NCBI RefSeq assembly: GCF_004209775.1
Contig: NZ_CP035914.1
Coordinates: 186,001-250,000 of the forward strand
DNA length: 64,000 nucleotides
DNA from: Synechococcus sp. WH 8101
Lineage (GTDB): Bacteria > Cyanobacteriota > Cyanobacteriia > PCC-6307 > Cyanobiaceae
Direction of reading: 5' to 3'
Shown: positions 20,534 through 28,985 of the stretch, in pieces
Position numbering within the stretch: the stretch's first letter is position 1
Layout of the letters: each line of letters starts with the position of its first letter
Notes under the pieces: generated by a model
The model's input: only the letters and a program-made list of their open reading frames with translations
What the model was told of the DNA's origin: nothing
Database searches by the model: none
Made by a program: the position numbers and the translations under genes

Positions 20534-21390
20534 GTCCAGCGGCTGGTGGTGGGCCACAGCCGTTGGAGATCCAGATTCGGTAGCGCCTGTTGTGCCCGCT
20601 TGAGATCGTCGGCGTGTTGGCGACCCATCTCTGCCAGCAGGTCATCGGGAATCACCGTCTTGGTGGCGCTCACGTTTACCTTCTCTCCCCAGGCGGGTTC
20701 TTGGTAGGGGATGCCAAGGAAGTGGCAGAGCCCTGAGTAGGTGGGTGTTGTGAACAGGGTTTCGAACAGGCCAACAAAGCAGTGCTCCAAGCCAAAGGCC
20801 TGATCGAGAGCGTCGAGGGTCTGGCCGTAGTGGCTGCGCAGTCCGCGTCCTTTGGTCACCCGTTGGCGCAGGGTGGCCACTTCTGTGGCGGCATCCCGCA
20901 GCCCCTGCTTGCGCAGCTTCATCCGTTGGCTGGAGATCAGGCGCTCGATCGGATCGCGCATCAGAAACACGGGCCGCACCGGAATGCCCCGCTGCGCGAA
21001 AGCGTCGCGGATTTCGCCCAGGGTGGCGGCGCTGAGCAGGGCATAGGAGGGGGTGATGTCGCCGGTGAGCCGCACCGGACCGCTGCGCAGGCGGGGGCGT
21101 TGCAACAGCCAGGTGAAGTAGTCGACGTAGCGCTGCGGTTTGCGGATGAACCACTGGCGCAGCCAGCTGCGGGGTTGAATCCAACTGCCGGGGCGGCGGA
21201 TGTCGACGTCGAGGCGGCGGAAGCGGGCGAGTTCGGGCACCGTCCGGGCGTCGTGCACGTGGTATTCCTTCAGCACCCCGAAATCGGCATCGGGGCGGCT
21301 GTGCAGCTGCTGATGCAGCCAGGAGGTGCCCGCCTTCTGGGCGCCGACGCCGAGCAGGAACACGCCCGGCGTTGCTTGGCCCTCAGTCAT
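20524..21390 (-). CDS. Sulfotransferase, KAGTSW type (ST2)
   Basis: 288 residues from ATG at 21390 (MTEGQATPGVF). The frame is open upstream but that part overlaps kdsC. The PAPS 5'-phosphosulfate loop is GVGAQKAGTSWLHQQL (14-29), and the 3'-phosphate motif is LMRDPIERLISSQ near 143. Other marks are KEYHVHDA, YVDYFTWLL and GDITPSYALL. It is a closer relative of ST4 at 36225 (GVGAQRAGTTW, TGDISPYYA) than of ST1 or ST3. The start overlaps the kdsC stop by 8 bp, so it belongs to the kdsD-kdsC operon, and its end overlaps kdsB. A Kdo-containing glycan is a plausible acceptor by context only. Confidence 0.85.
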   Translation of the reverse strand: MTEGQATPGVFLLGVGAQKAGTSWLHQQLHSRPDADFGVLKEYHVHDARTVPELARFRRLDVDIRRPGSWIQPRSWLRQWFIRKPQRYVDYFTWLLQRPRLRSGPVRLTGDITPSYALLSAATLGEIRDAFAQRGIPVRPVFLMRDPIERLISSQRMKLRKQGLRDAATEVATLRQRVTKGRGLRSHYGQTLDALDQAFGLEHCFVGLFETLFTTPTYSGLCHFLGIPYQEPAWGEKVNVSATKTVIPDDLLAEMGRQHADDLKRAQQALPNLDLQRLWPTTSRWTQA

Positions 21391-21946
21391 TGCGATCTCT
21401 CCAGCCGTGGCGGTGCAGGCTCTGCCATTCGCCGCGGGCCTGCAGGATCCGCTCCGCCAGCTCCCGCACGGCACCGTGGCCGCCGCGCTGGTGAAGCACG
21501 GCATCGGCCTGGCGGCGCAGGGGCCGAGCCGCATCCACCGGTGCCAGCAGCAGGCGCACCTGCTGGCGCACGGCCAGGTCGTTGAGGTCATCGCCGAGGA
21601 AGGCGGTGGTGGCGCTGGTCACGCCGAGCTGCTGTTGCAGCTGCGCCAGGGCCACGGGCTTGTCCTTGATGCCCACCAGGCAATGCGCGATGCCCAATTG
21701 GCGGGCCCGCACCTCGGTGGCGCCGCCCTTGCCGCCGCTGAGGAAGGCCAGGTTGAGTCCCGCCTGCTGCAGTAGGCGGATGCCGAGGCCATCGCGCACG
21801 TCAAAGCGCTTCTGCAGCTGCCCTGCCGGATCGAACCAGAGGCCGCCGTCGGTGAGCACGCCGTCCACATCGAGCACTAGCAGCTCTAGAGCCGCCAGGG
21901 CCGGCCGTTGCTGGCGCCATTGCCATTCGCGCAGGAGGCGTCGCAT
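21383..21946 (-). CDS. kdsC: Kdo-8-phosphate phosphatase
   Basis: 187 residues. A HAD-superfamily phosphatase that releases Kdo from Kdo 8-phosphate. The nucleophile motif LDVDGVLTDGG puts the catalytic aspartates at 26 and 28. Downstream are DGLGIRLLQQAG, the Ser/Gly motif LSGGKGGATEVRARQLGI, and the metal-binding FLGDDLNDL, in C0-type HAD order without a cap domain, as in KdsC. Its ATG shares a base with the kdsD stop and its stop overlaps the sulfotransferase start by 8 bp, so all three are translationally coupled. Confidence 0.93.
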   Translation of the reverse strand: MRRLLREWQWRQQRPALAALELLVLDVDGVLTDGGLWFDPAGQLQKRFDVRDGLGIRLLQQAGLNLAFLSGGKGGATEVRARQLGIAHCLVGIKDKPVALAQLQQQLGVTSATTAFLGDDLNDLAVRQQVRLLLAPVDAARPLRRQADAVLHQRGGHGAVRELAERILQARGEWQSLHRHGWRDRND

Positions 21947-22992
21947 CAGGCCAGCCCCGCCTGCACCAGATCGTGCAGCCGTAGCAGCCCCTGAAGCCGG
22001 TCGCTGGCATCCACCACCGGCAGCACCCCGATCGGTTTGCGCCGGTTGTGTTCCATGCGCTGGAGCGCTTCCACCGCCAGCAGATCGGCGGCCACGGTGA
22101 TCGGGTCGGCGGTCATCAGGTCGGTGGCGGTGAGGCTGGCCCAGCGATCGCTGCCGTGGTTGCGCAGGGCACGGCGCAGGTCGCCGTCGGTGATCAGGCC
22201 GATCAATCGGCCCGCCTGCTGGGGATCCTCCACCCAGCCGCTGCCGATCGCCCCCTGGGTGAGGCGGCCGATCACCTCGGGCAGAGGGGTGGTGGGCTGC
22301 AGCGGGGGCAGTTGGGCTGCGGGCACCATCAGGTCGGCCACGGTCATGGTGAGCTGTTTGCCCAGGGAGCCGGCCGGGTGATTGAGGGCGAAATCGGCGG
22401 GGGAGATTCCGCGCCGCTCCATCCACACCGCCGCCAGGGCGTCGCCGATCGCCATCGCCACCGCTGTGCTGGCGGTAGGGGCGAGGTTGAGGGGGCACAC
22501 CTCCCGATCCACCGATGCCTCCAGCACCACATCGCTGCCGCGGGCCAGGGAGGAGTCCGAGCGGCCCACCAGGGCGATCCGGGCGGTGCCGCGACGCTTC
22601 AGGTGGGGCAGCACCTCCAGCAGTTCACTGGTTTCACCGCTGTTGGAGAGCAGCAGGCAGACGTCGTCGGGGGCCACCACCCCCAGATCGCCGTGCAGGG
22701 CATCGAGGGGATTGAGATAGAGGGCCATCAGGCCGATCGAAGAGAAGGTGGCGGCGATCTTGCGCGCCACGATGCCGCTCTTGCCCACGCCGGTGATCAC
22801 CAGCTTGGCCTTCCGGTCGGCGCAGCGCTCCAGCAGTTCCAGGGCCCCTTCCACCTGCCCACCGCTCAGGCGTTCGGCAGCGGCGGCGATGGCGGCCGCC
22901 TCTTCCTGCAGGCAGCGGGTGAGGGCAGACAAGGCGGTGCCGGTAAGGTCGAACCGATTCTGCGGCTTGATCCGGCCCGGACACCATGGCAC
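21946..22992 (-). CDS. kdsD: Arabinose-5-phosphate isomerase (KdsD/KpsF)
   Basis: About 348 residues. It makes arabinose 5-phosphate from ribulose 5-phosphate for KdsA. An N-terminal SIS domain (about 20-205) has VITGVGKSGIVARKIAATF, LHGDLGVV and LLLSNSGETSELL. Two CBS domains follow (about 215-348), with GLITDGDLRR and DLMTADPITVAADLLAVEAL. The first candidate start is a GTG at 22992, which overlaps the divergent glycosyltransferase ATG at 22986. Homology only starts near FDLTGTALSAL, so a start closer to 22945 is possible. It heads the kdsD-kdsC-sulfotransferase operon. Confidence 0.92.
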   Translation of the reverse strand: MPWCPGRIKPQNRFDLTGTALSALTRCLQEEAAAIAAAAERLSGGQVEGALELLERCADRKAKLVITGVGKSGIVARKIAATFSSIGLMALYLNPLDALHGDLGVVAPDDVCLLLSNSGETSELLEVLPHLKRRGTARIALVGRSDSSLARGSDVVLEASVDREVCPLNLAPTASTAVAMAIGDALAAVWMERRGISPADFALNHPAGSLGKQLTMTVADLMVPAAQLPPLQPTTPLPEVIGRLTQGAIGSGWVEDPQQAGRLIGLITDGDLRRALRNHGSDRWASLTATDLMTADPITVAADLLAVEALQRMEHNRRKPIGVLPVVDASDRLQGLLRLHDLVQAGLA

Positions 22993-24062
22993 TGCGGGGC
23001 ACGGGATGGATGCGAGAGCGTTGGCGCCGCGTTCTCGGTCGTTTGCAGCCTGGCTCTGAGTGCAGGACGACGCTTGCGTTGGATCCGTTGGGTCCGCGGC
23101 GCCTGGTGGGCTATCTCGGCGATAAAGACTGGAGTCTGCGCTTCATCTGGAAGGATCTGATTGCAACCCAGGCGATGGAGGGGGTGCATGGCCTGCAAGC
23201 GCTGGATCCAGAGCAACTCAAGGACGCGTGCCGGGGTGCTGATGCCCACGTGCTGGTGCTGTCGCACGGCCACCTGAAGACGGTGCTGCAGGCGGGCGTG
23301 CCGGCGGAGCGGGTGCTGCTGTATTTCGACCACGTGCGCCTGGGCAAGCGGCTGCGCGGTTTGCAGGGGCTCGGTGCCGTGCTCGCCCAGAACTGGTTTG
23401 AGCTGGAGCTGCTGGCGATCGCCGGCGCCCAACCGGAGACGCTGCATCACTTCCCGGTGGGTGTGGATCGACGACTCTTCTATCCCCCTGAAGCCAAGGG
23501 CGACACCGCTGCGCCCTCCCGCTCGCTCGATGTGGTGTTTCTCGGTCAATACGTGCCAGAACGCATCGCCAGTTACCACCGGCGCAAGCGAATCGCGTTC
23601 GAAGCCGACCTGGCCTCAGCCCTGGTAGAGGCCGGGCTGCGGGTGGCGATTCTCGGTCCGGGCTGGGAGGGCGCTGAGCATCCCCTGCATGCCGATGTGC
23701 AGTGTCTGGATCTCCCCCATGCCGGCTTCGGGGCGCTGTTGCGCTCCGCCCGCCTGGTCTGTTCAGTCTCGGCGCAGGAGGGCGGGCCGCTTTCTTTTCT
23801 GGAGGGGCTGGCCTGCGGTTGCCTGATGGTGTCCACGATGACGGGGTTTGCGCTCGACTTTGCTTCGGGATCGGATGGTGTCTGGCATGTGCCGCTACGG
23901 GCTCCAAGGGAGGCCTGGGTGGAGCGCATCCAGGCGGTTCTGGCTGAGGAGCAACCGCAGGTTGGTTCGCTTAGTGCGGGTCGGGAGCAGTTGCTGCAGG
24001 AGGCCGATTTTGAGGTGCTGGCCGCCAAGCTCGTGGACCTGTGCTGGGGGGAGGTTCGCTGA
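22986..24062 (+). CDS. Glycosyltransferase, GT4-like
   Basis: 358 residues from ATG at 22986. A second ATG at residue 9 is possible and would remove the overlap with divergent kdsD. The C-terminal half has LDVVFLGQYVPERIASYHRR, VAILGPGWEG and EGGPLSFLEGLACGCLMVST, the last being the E-x7-E donor motif of GT4-like enzymes. The N-terminal half has no membrane segment. The gene shares one base with the next. A role in glycan assembly is inferred from fold and context; donor and acceptor are unknown. Confidence 0.78.
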   Translation: MALRGTGWMRERWRRVLGRLQPGSECRTTLALDPLGPRRLVGYLGDKDWSLRFIWKDLIATQAMEGVHGLQALDPEQLKDACRGADAHVLVLSHGHLKTVLQAGVPAERVLLYFDHVRLGKRLRGLQGLGAVLAQNWFELELLAIAGAQPETLHHFPVGVDRRLFYPPEAKGDTAAPSRSLDVVFLGQYVPERIASYHRRKRIAFEADLASALVEAGLRVAILGPGWEGAEHPLHADVQCLDLPHAGFGALLRSARLVCSVSAQEGGPLSFLEGLACGCLMVSTMTGFALDFASGSDGVWHVPLRAPREAWVERIQAVLAEEQPQVGSLSAGREQLLQEADFEVLAAKLVDLCWGEVR

Positions 24063-25354
24063 TGGGTCAGGCTATGGCGGTGCTGAGGCGTGCCACGACG
24101 CTGGTGGAGCGGTTGGCGGGGCCGCGCACTACGCAGCGGCTGCTGTTGGCGATGGCGCGTGGCACGCCGTTCTGGCCTGAAGGTGCGTTGATCGGGGCCC
24201 GTCTCTGCGCCAAGAAGAACTGGTTCAGCACCTCGATCGCCATCGGCTCCCTAGGCCTGAAGCGGCGCCCGATGGCGCCCGAATTGCGTTTGGTGGTGGC
24301 CGATTCCTGCCTCGCCGACGGCCAGCCGGCGTTGGCGCTGGAGCACGCCCAGGCTCTGATCGGGGCGGACCCCGATGGCTTTGACGGGTATCACATCGCC
24401 AGTGAGAGCCTGCTGCTGCTGGGTCGGGCGCCGGAATCGATCGCCCTCCTGGAGCAGGGGCTGCAGCGCTGCGCCGATTCAAAGCAAGGCGGACGCTCCC
24501 GCCACGTGCAGCGCCACCTGCAGGCCTATGCCCGGCGCTCGTGGTGTCCGTTGTATGACCTTTGGACACAGTCGGTGTTGGCGGAGGCGTGCCCGGAGCT
24601 CGAGCCGGCCAAGCCTCTGGTCACGCCGTTGCGCTGGCGACCCCAGGCCATCCAGTACTGGAGTCAGGGGCGGCCACCGGCGGATGTGGCGGCCTACACC
24701 GAGCGCTGGAATCGGGTGCTCGACAGCCTTGGCTTGGATCCAGTCGACGTGTTTGACCGCTCGGCGGCACGGTCGTGGATGGCCAGCCATTGCCCCGCCT
24801 TTCTGGTCTCGTTTGACTCGGCACCCCATTACGCCGCCGAATCGGATGTGTTCCGCCTGGCCTATGCCTCGGTGGCCGACTGCCTCTGGCTCGACAGCGA
24901 TCTGCTCCCTGCCGAGAGTGCAGCTGCCGTCTTGAAGAAGGCCCTGGGCGAGGACGCCAGCCTGTTGTTTCTCAAGCGCAAGGTGCCCTATCTGCAGAGC
25001 AGCGTGTTCATGGCCAGAAGGGGCTGTCCGTTCTTCGCGGCGATGGCCCGAAGCCTGCAGGGTTTCGACTACGCCAGCCCCGAGTTCGCTGGTGTCAGCC
25101 GTCTGCATCTGATCCACGACCTGTCCTTCGGCCCGGCCCGCTATGCCGACACGCTGGTGCAGCTTTGTGAGCAGCATCAACCAGTGCAGGCTTGTCATCA
25201 CCAGCTGCCTTGGCTGCAACAGATGCAGTTTCCGCAGTTTTCCCTGTCTTTCTTCAGCGGACCGCTGCTGGTGGCGGGTGGTGGTCATCGCTTGGCCTAC
25301 AAAACCACCGCAAGCCACTGGAAGGTGTGGGCGCGGCAGCAGGAGGGCGCGTAG
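24062..25354 (+). CDS. Glycosyltransferase-like protein with N-terminal TPR-like region
   Basis: 430 residues from ATG at the overlap with the previous gene. Residues 60-150 look like helical tetratricopeptide-type repeats (LADGQPALALEHAQALIG and LLLLGRAPESIALLEQG are each ALE/A-L-E rich). The C-terminal half contains SDVFRLAYASVADCLWLDSD near 262-281, which resembles the DxD motif of GT32-type sugar transferases (…DxxRxxxLxxxGGxxxDxD). The GG pair is absent here, so the match is partial. Probably cytosolic. It ends just before the CCA-adding-type enzyme gene. Activity is uncertain. Confidence 0.65.
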   Translation: MGQAMAVLRRATTLVERLAGPRTTQRLLLAMARGTPFWPEGALIGARLCAKKNWFSTSIAIGSLGLKRRPMAPELRLVVADSCLADGQPALALEHAQALIGADPDGFDGYHIASESLLLLGRAPESIALLEQGLQRCADSKQGGRSRHVQRHLQAYARRSWCPLYDLWTQSVLAEACPELEPAKPLVTPLRWRPQAIQYWSQGRPPADVAAYTERWNRVLDSLGLDPVDVFDRSAARSWMASHCPAFLVSFDSAPHYAAESDVFRLAYASVADCLWLDSDLLPAESAAAVLKKALGEDASLLFLKRKVPYLQSSVFMARRGCPFFAAMARSLQGFDYASPEFAGVSRLHLIHDLSFGPARYADTLVQLCEQHQPVQACHHQLPWLQQMQFPQFSLSFFSGPLLVAGGGHRLAYKTTASHWKVWARQQEGA

Positions 25355-25356
25355 GC

Positions 25357-26631
25357 ATGCCCATCCCGGCTGCCATCAGCCTCCCGGGCATTCCTGCGTC
25401 ATTGCTTGAGGCCCTGCAGGCGGAGGTGCGGCGGCAGGGGCTGGGCGTGCTGGCGTTGGTGGGGGGCGCGGTGCGGGATGCCCTGCTTCATCACGAGCAT
25501 CGCGATCCCTGGCGTGGCCTGCCTGACCTTGATCTGGTGGTGGAGGGATCCAGTGAGCGCCTGGCCCAAGGGTTGCGGCAGCAGCTGGGGCCGGAGCGGG
25601 TGAGCGAGCTGCGGGTGCATGGGCGCTTCGGCACGGTGGAGATGGTGGTGGATGGGGTGCTGCTCGACCTGGCGCAGGCGCGGCAGGAGCGTTACCCCGC
25701 ACCGGGCGAGAACCCTATGGTGGAGCCCGGGCCGCTGCTGGAGGATTTGGCGCGCCGGGATTTCAGCGTCAATGCGATGGCGCTGCTGCTCACTCCGGAT
25801 TCAGGCCCTGCCACTGGTGCGCTGCCGCTGTCGACGCTGCTCGATCCCCATGGTGGCCGCCAGCACCTGGCGCAGCGGCAATTGATGTTTCTGCATCCCA
25901 GCAGCGTGGCCGACGACCCCACCCGAGTGATCCGGGCGGCCCGTTACGCCGCCCGCCTCGGCTTCAGCCTCGCCCCGCAGGCGCTTGATCAGCTGCAACG
26001 CACGCTTCAGGCCTGGCCCTGGCGTTGGCGCCCTGGCGAGGATCCGGCCAGCGCCCCACCGGCGCTCGCCACCCGCTTGCGCATGGAGCTTGAGCTGCTG
26101 TTGGAGCGGGAGGCCTGGGCTGTGGCCCTCGCCCAGCTCCAGGCCTGGGGTGCCCTGGTGCTGCTGGATCCGCTCCTGCAACAGCACCCCCGGGCGCTGC
26201 AGCGGCGCCTGCGTTGGGCTGCAAGGTTGCAGCTTCCCCTGCTCAGCGCCCTCGTGGCCGGGGCCGACGCACCGCTGGAATTGGCCGCGCGTCTGCAGTT
26301 GCCGCACCAGCAGCAACGCTGGCTCGAGGAGCTGGTCGACTTTCAGGCTTGGCTCACGGAGCAGGTGCTGCCTGAGGCCTGGCAGGCCTGGAGCCCGGCC
26401 CGTTGGTGTGCGGCCTTGGAGACACGGCCCTGGCCTCCAGACGTGGTGGCACTGGCGGTGAGCCTGCAAGGACCGTGTTGGCGGCCCCTGCTGCGCTGGT
26501 GGGGCCGCTGGCGTCACGTGACGCCACCTTGCTCGGCCAGGGAGCTGATGGCCACCGGGCTGCAGCCGGGGCCCCAGCTGGGGGAGGCGTTGCGCCGTTT
26601 GCGCCTGCAGCGGCTGGAAGCGATGCGATGA
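25357..26631 (+). CDS. cca: tRNA nucleotidyltransferase / poly(A) polymerase family (CCA-adding type)
   Basis: 424 residues, class II nucleotidyltransferase that builds or repairs the CCA end of tRNA. The catalytic head has LVGGAVRDALL near residue 35 and the metal-binding PDLDLVVEG near 56. Further family motifs are DLARRDFSVNAMAL near 130 (nucleotide selection region) and DDPTRVIRAARYAARLGF near 187. The C-terminal half is the helical tRNA-binding part. A housekeeping gene embedded in the glycan region, 2 bp after the previous stop and overlapping the next gene by 4 bp. CCA-adding versus A-adding only cannot be settled from the motifs. Confidence 0.9.
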   Translation: MPIPAAISLPGIPASLLEALQAEVRRQGLGVLALVGGAVRDALLHHEHRDPWRGLPDLDLVVEGSSERLAQGLRQQLGPERVSELRVHGRFGTVEMVVDGVLLDLAQARQERYPAPGENPMVEPGPLLEDLARRDFSVNAMALLLTPDSGPATGALPLSTLLDPHGGRQHLAQRQLMFLHPSSVADDPTRVIRAARYAARLGFSLAPQALDQLQRTLQAWPWRWRPGEDPASAPPALATRLRMELELLLEREAWAVALAQLQAWGALVLLDPLLQQHPRALQRRLRWAARLQLPLLSALVAGADAPLELAARLQLPHQQQRWLEELVDFQAWLTEQVLPEAWQAWSPARWCAALETRPWPPDVVALAVSLQGPCWRPLLRWWGRWRHVTPPCSARELMATGLQPGPQLGEALRRLRLQRLEAMR

Positions 26632-28073
26632 CGCGACAACCGATGCGCCTGAACCGGTTCGCTTGGCTGCTGATTCTGCTGGTGTGTGCCGCCTTTGCCC
26701 TGCGCGCTCTCAGCCTGATTGAAGCCACCGGGCTCTGGAGCGATGAGCTCTACACGGTGGGAAAGAGCTTCCAGCCGAGCCTGGCGGCGATGTTGGCGAT
26801 GCTCCGGCAGGACACCCACCCGCCGCTGTATTACGGCCTGCTCTGGGGCTGGGGGCAACTGCTGCCTCCATCGGGCCTCTCGCTGCGACTGTTCTCCTGG
26901 CTGGCTTACCTGGCCGGCGGGGTGTTGATCACGGCCCAGGCGCGGGCGCTGGCCAGTGATCAGGGCGCTGCTGGGGCCCAGCCGAGGGTTGCGATGGCCC
27001 TGGCGGCCCTGTTGGCCTTTTGTTCGCCCTATCCGGTGCGCTTCGCGATCGAGGGCAAGGGCTATGCCCTGCTGGTGCTGCTGGTGGCCTTGGCCTGGTG
27101 GTGGCGTCGGGCCGGTCGTCCTGGGCTGTATGGCCTGGCGGTGGCGCTGGCCGCCTGCACCCACTACTACGGCCTCTTTCTCTTCGCGGCCGCGGCCTTC
27201 TGGGATGGCTGGCAGCGGCGCTGGCGGGTGGCCGGGGCTGCTGCGCTCGGCTTGCTGCCGGCGTTGGCCTGGATGGCCCTGGCGTCTGCCTATCTGATGC
27301 GCAGTGGCACGGGGGCCTGGATCGGCCGCCCGGATTTCGCCCTCCTGGAAGACACCCTGGCGCGGGCGCTGGGCCTCTGGCCCCTGCCGAAACTGGCCCT
27401 GCTTGTGCTGGCGTTCTGGGCGATCCGGCGTTGGGGTGGGGCGTGCCCAGACCCTGGGTTGGCCTTGGCGGATCGCAGCGGCCTGACGCCGTCGCTGTGG
27501 ATGGTGCTGGCGGTGGTGTTGGTGTCGTTCTGGAAGCCGCTGGCCTTCAGCCGTTATTTCGTGGTGTTGCTGCCGGCCCTGATCCCCTGGTTGGCGGTGC
27601 AGGTGGCGGCCTGGCGCCTGAACCGGCGGGGCGCCGTGATCGGCGCGGCGGCGTTGGCGGTGCTGCTGCTGAGCTGGTGGTGGCACAGCTTTCAGGAGCT
27701 CGACCCTGCGGTGAATGGCCATGGCACCCGGGAGAGCGATGACTTTCAGCTGCTCAGCCAGCGCCTGGGGGGTGAGCCGGATCGCTTCTCCCGCCGCGAG
27801 CGTTTGCTCAACCTCAGCGACCGGATCGAGGTGGCGGCGGGGCGGATGCCAGCACCAAGCCAGCCCTGGCGAGATGCAGCCAGCCTCGATGCCCTTCTGG
27901 CGCGAGACAACAGACCCTCGGAGCTCTGGCTGGCCGACAGCGGCGACCGTGCCGGTGTGGCCCCGCGTCTCAAACCCTTGAGGCGCCGCGCTGAAGCGGC
28001 GGGATACCGCTGTGAGCGGCTGGAACTGGCCAGCCCCTATGCCCAGGCCATGCGCTGCAGGATGGGGTCCTGA
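26628..28073 (+). CDS. GT-C membrane glycosyltransferase (PMT/ArnT-like, GT39 type)
   Basis: 481 residues with about ten hydrophobic helices. The first periplasmic loop has LWSDELYTVGKSF near residue 35, with the acidic pair expected of the catalytic site, and DTHPPLYYGLLWGWG near 60, a classic PMT/ArnT-type HPP motif. A soluble C-terminal tail of about 110 residues follows the last helix. Such enzymes use lipid-phosphate sugars as donors on the periplasmic face. The GtrB-like gene at 1382 could supply one, but this is inference. Start chosen at ATGA overlapping the CCA-adding-type gene. Confidence 0.82.
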   Translation: MTRQPMRLNRFAWLLILLVCAAFALRALSLIEATGLWSDELYTVGKSFQPSLAAMLAMLRQDTHPPLYYGLLWGWGQLLPPSGLSLRLFSWLAYLAGGVLITAQARALASDQGAAGAQPRVAMALAALLAFCSPYPVRFAIEGKGYALLVLLVALAWWWRRAGRPGLYGLAVALAACTHYYGLFLFAAAAFWDGWQRRWRVAGAAALGLLPALAWMALASAYLMRSGTGAWIGRPDFALLEDTLARALGLWPLPKLALLVLAFWAIRRWGGACPDPGLALADRSGLTPSLWMVLAVVLVSFWKPLAFSRYFVVLLPALIPWLAVQVAAWRLNRRGAVIGAAALAVLLLSWWWHSFQELDPAVNGHGTRESDDFQLLSQRLGGEPDRFSRRERLLNLSDRIEVAAGRMPAPSQPWRDAASLDALLARDNRPSELWLADSGDRAGVAPRLKPLRRRAEAAGYRCERLELASPYAQAMRCRMGS

Positions 28074-28117
28074 CCGACGCACGCCATAGGCTCTCCGCAG
28101 CCACGAACCAGCCGCCG

Positions 28118-28975
28118 ATGCCCCGGGTGGTGTACATCACAAGCCGCGGCCACAGCGGCTCCACCCTGTTGTCGCTGCTGCTCAGCGGTCACAGCCGGGT
28201 GGTGAGCGCCGGTGAACTGAAGATGTTGGTGCAGCCCGACCCCCAGCGGCGCCTCTGCAGCTGCCATCGCTTGGTGGCCGATGCCTGCCCGTTCTGGCGT
28301 CAGGTGCAGGAGCGGGTGATCGGCGCGGTGGGAGTGCCCTTGGCCCAATTGGCGCTCACCGATCAGGGCGATGCTTCCACGTTCGCGCGCCACAACGGGG
28401 CTCTCTTTGCCGCGATTGCGGCGGTGAGCGGCTGCGATGTGATCGTGGATTCCTCCAAGTCGTTGCCGCGTTTGCTGCGACTGCAGGAGGCGTGCCAGAG
28501 CGGCACTGGATCCGGTTTCGAACTGCTACCAATTCACCTGCATCGGGGGCCGTTCGGTTCGATGAACAGCGCCCGCAAGCGGGGGGAGGAGCTGCGTCGC
28601 GCTGCGTTCAACTACAGCCGAATGTTTTTTCTCACCCGGGAGGGGTTGCGGCGCCAGCGCTCCCTGCGGGTGTATTACGAACGCCTGGCAGCGGAACCGC
28701 GCGCCGAGATGGCCCGGGTGATGGCCTGGCTTGGCCTGCCTCTGGAGGAGGCGCAGTTTCAGTGGCGGGAGGGCGTGCGGCGCGACATTCACGGCAACGC
28801 CATGCGCTTTGGCAGCTCGGCGGAGATCCGCGTGGATCAGAGCTGGCGCCACCAGCTCAGCTGGCGCCAGAAACTGGGCGTGTTCGCCTGGACCCTGCCG
28901 GTGCGGCTGCGCTCGCAGTGGTTGTTTCAGCGCACGCGCCGCCTGATCGAACCGGGCTTACGGCCTTTTGCCTGA
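28118..28975 (+). CDS. Sulfotransferase, HSGST type (ST3)
   Basis: 285 residues. The PAPS loop is ITSRGHSGSTLLSLLL (7-22), and a Cys-containing segment CSCHRLVADACPFW near 47-60 mirrors ST1 at 13697. The likely 3'-phosphate region is HLHRGPFGSMNSARK near 145, weaker than the usual R-D-P form because Asp is Gly here, so catalysis needs testing. The N-terminal order loop, GEL(K) and Cys pair is shared with ST1, making these two a subfamily. It is convergent with the third copy of the membrane-protein family, with 10 bp between the stops, just as ST1 is with copy A. Confidence 0.75.
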   Translation: MPRVVYITSRGHSGSTLLSLLLSGHSRVVSAGELKMLVQPDPQRRLCSCHRLVADACPFWRQVQERVIGAVGVPLAQLALTDQGDASTFARHNGALFAAIAAVSGCDVIVDSSKSLPRLLRLQEACQSGTGSGFELLPIHLHRGPFGSMNSARKRGEELRRAAFNYSRMFFLTREGLRRQRSLRVYYERLAAEPRAEMARVMAWLGLPLEEAQFQWREGVRRDIHGNAMRFGSSAEIRVDQSWRHQLSWRQKLGVFAWTLPVRLRSQWLFQRTRRLIEPGLRPFA

Positions 28976-28985
28976 AGTCGAATGC

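Noticed and set aside
21391-21591. Upstream extension of the ST2 frame
   Set aside because: Overlaps kdsC out of frame; the PAPS loop follows the ATG at 21390.
26514-28082. 522-codon open frame antisense to the GT-C enzyme
   Set aside because: Gln/Arg/His-rich reverse of a hydrophobic membrane protein, no family signs.
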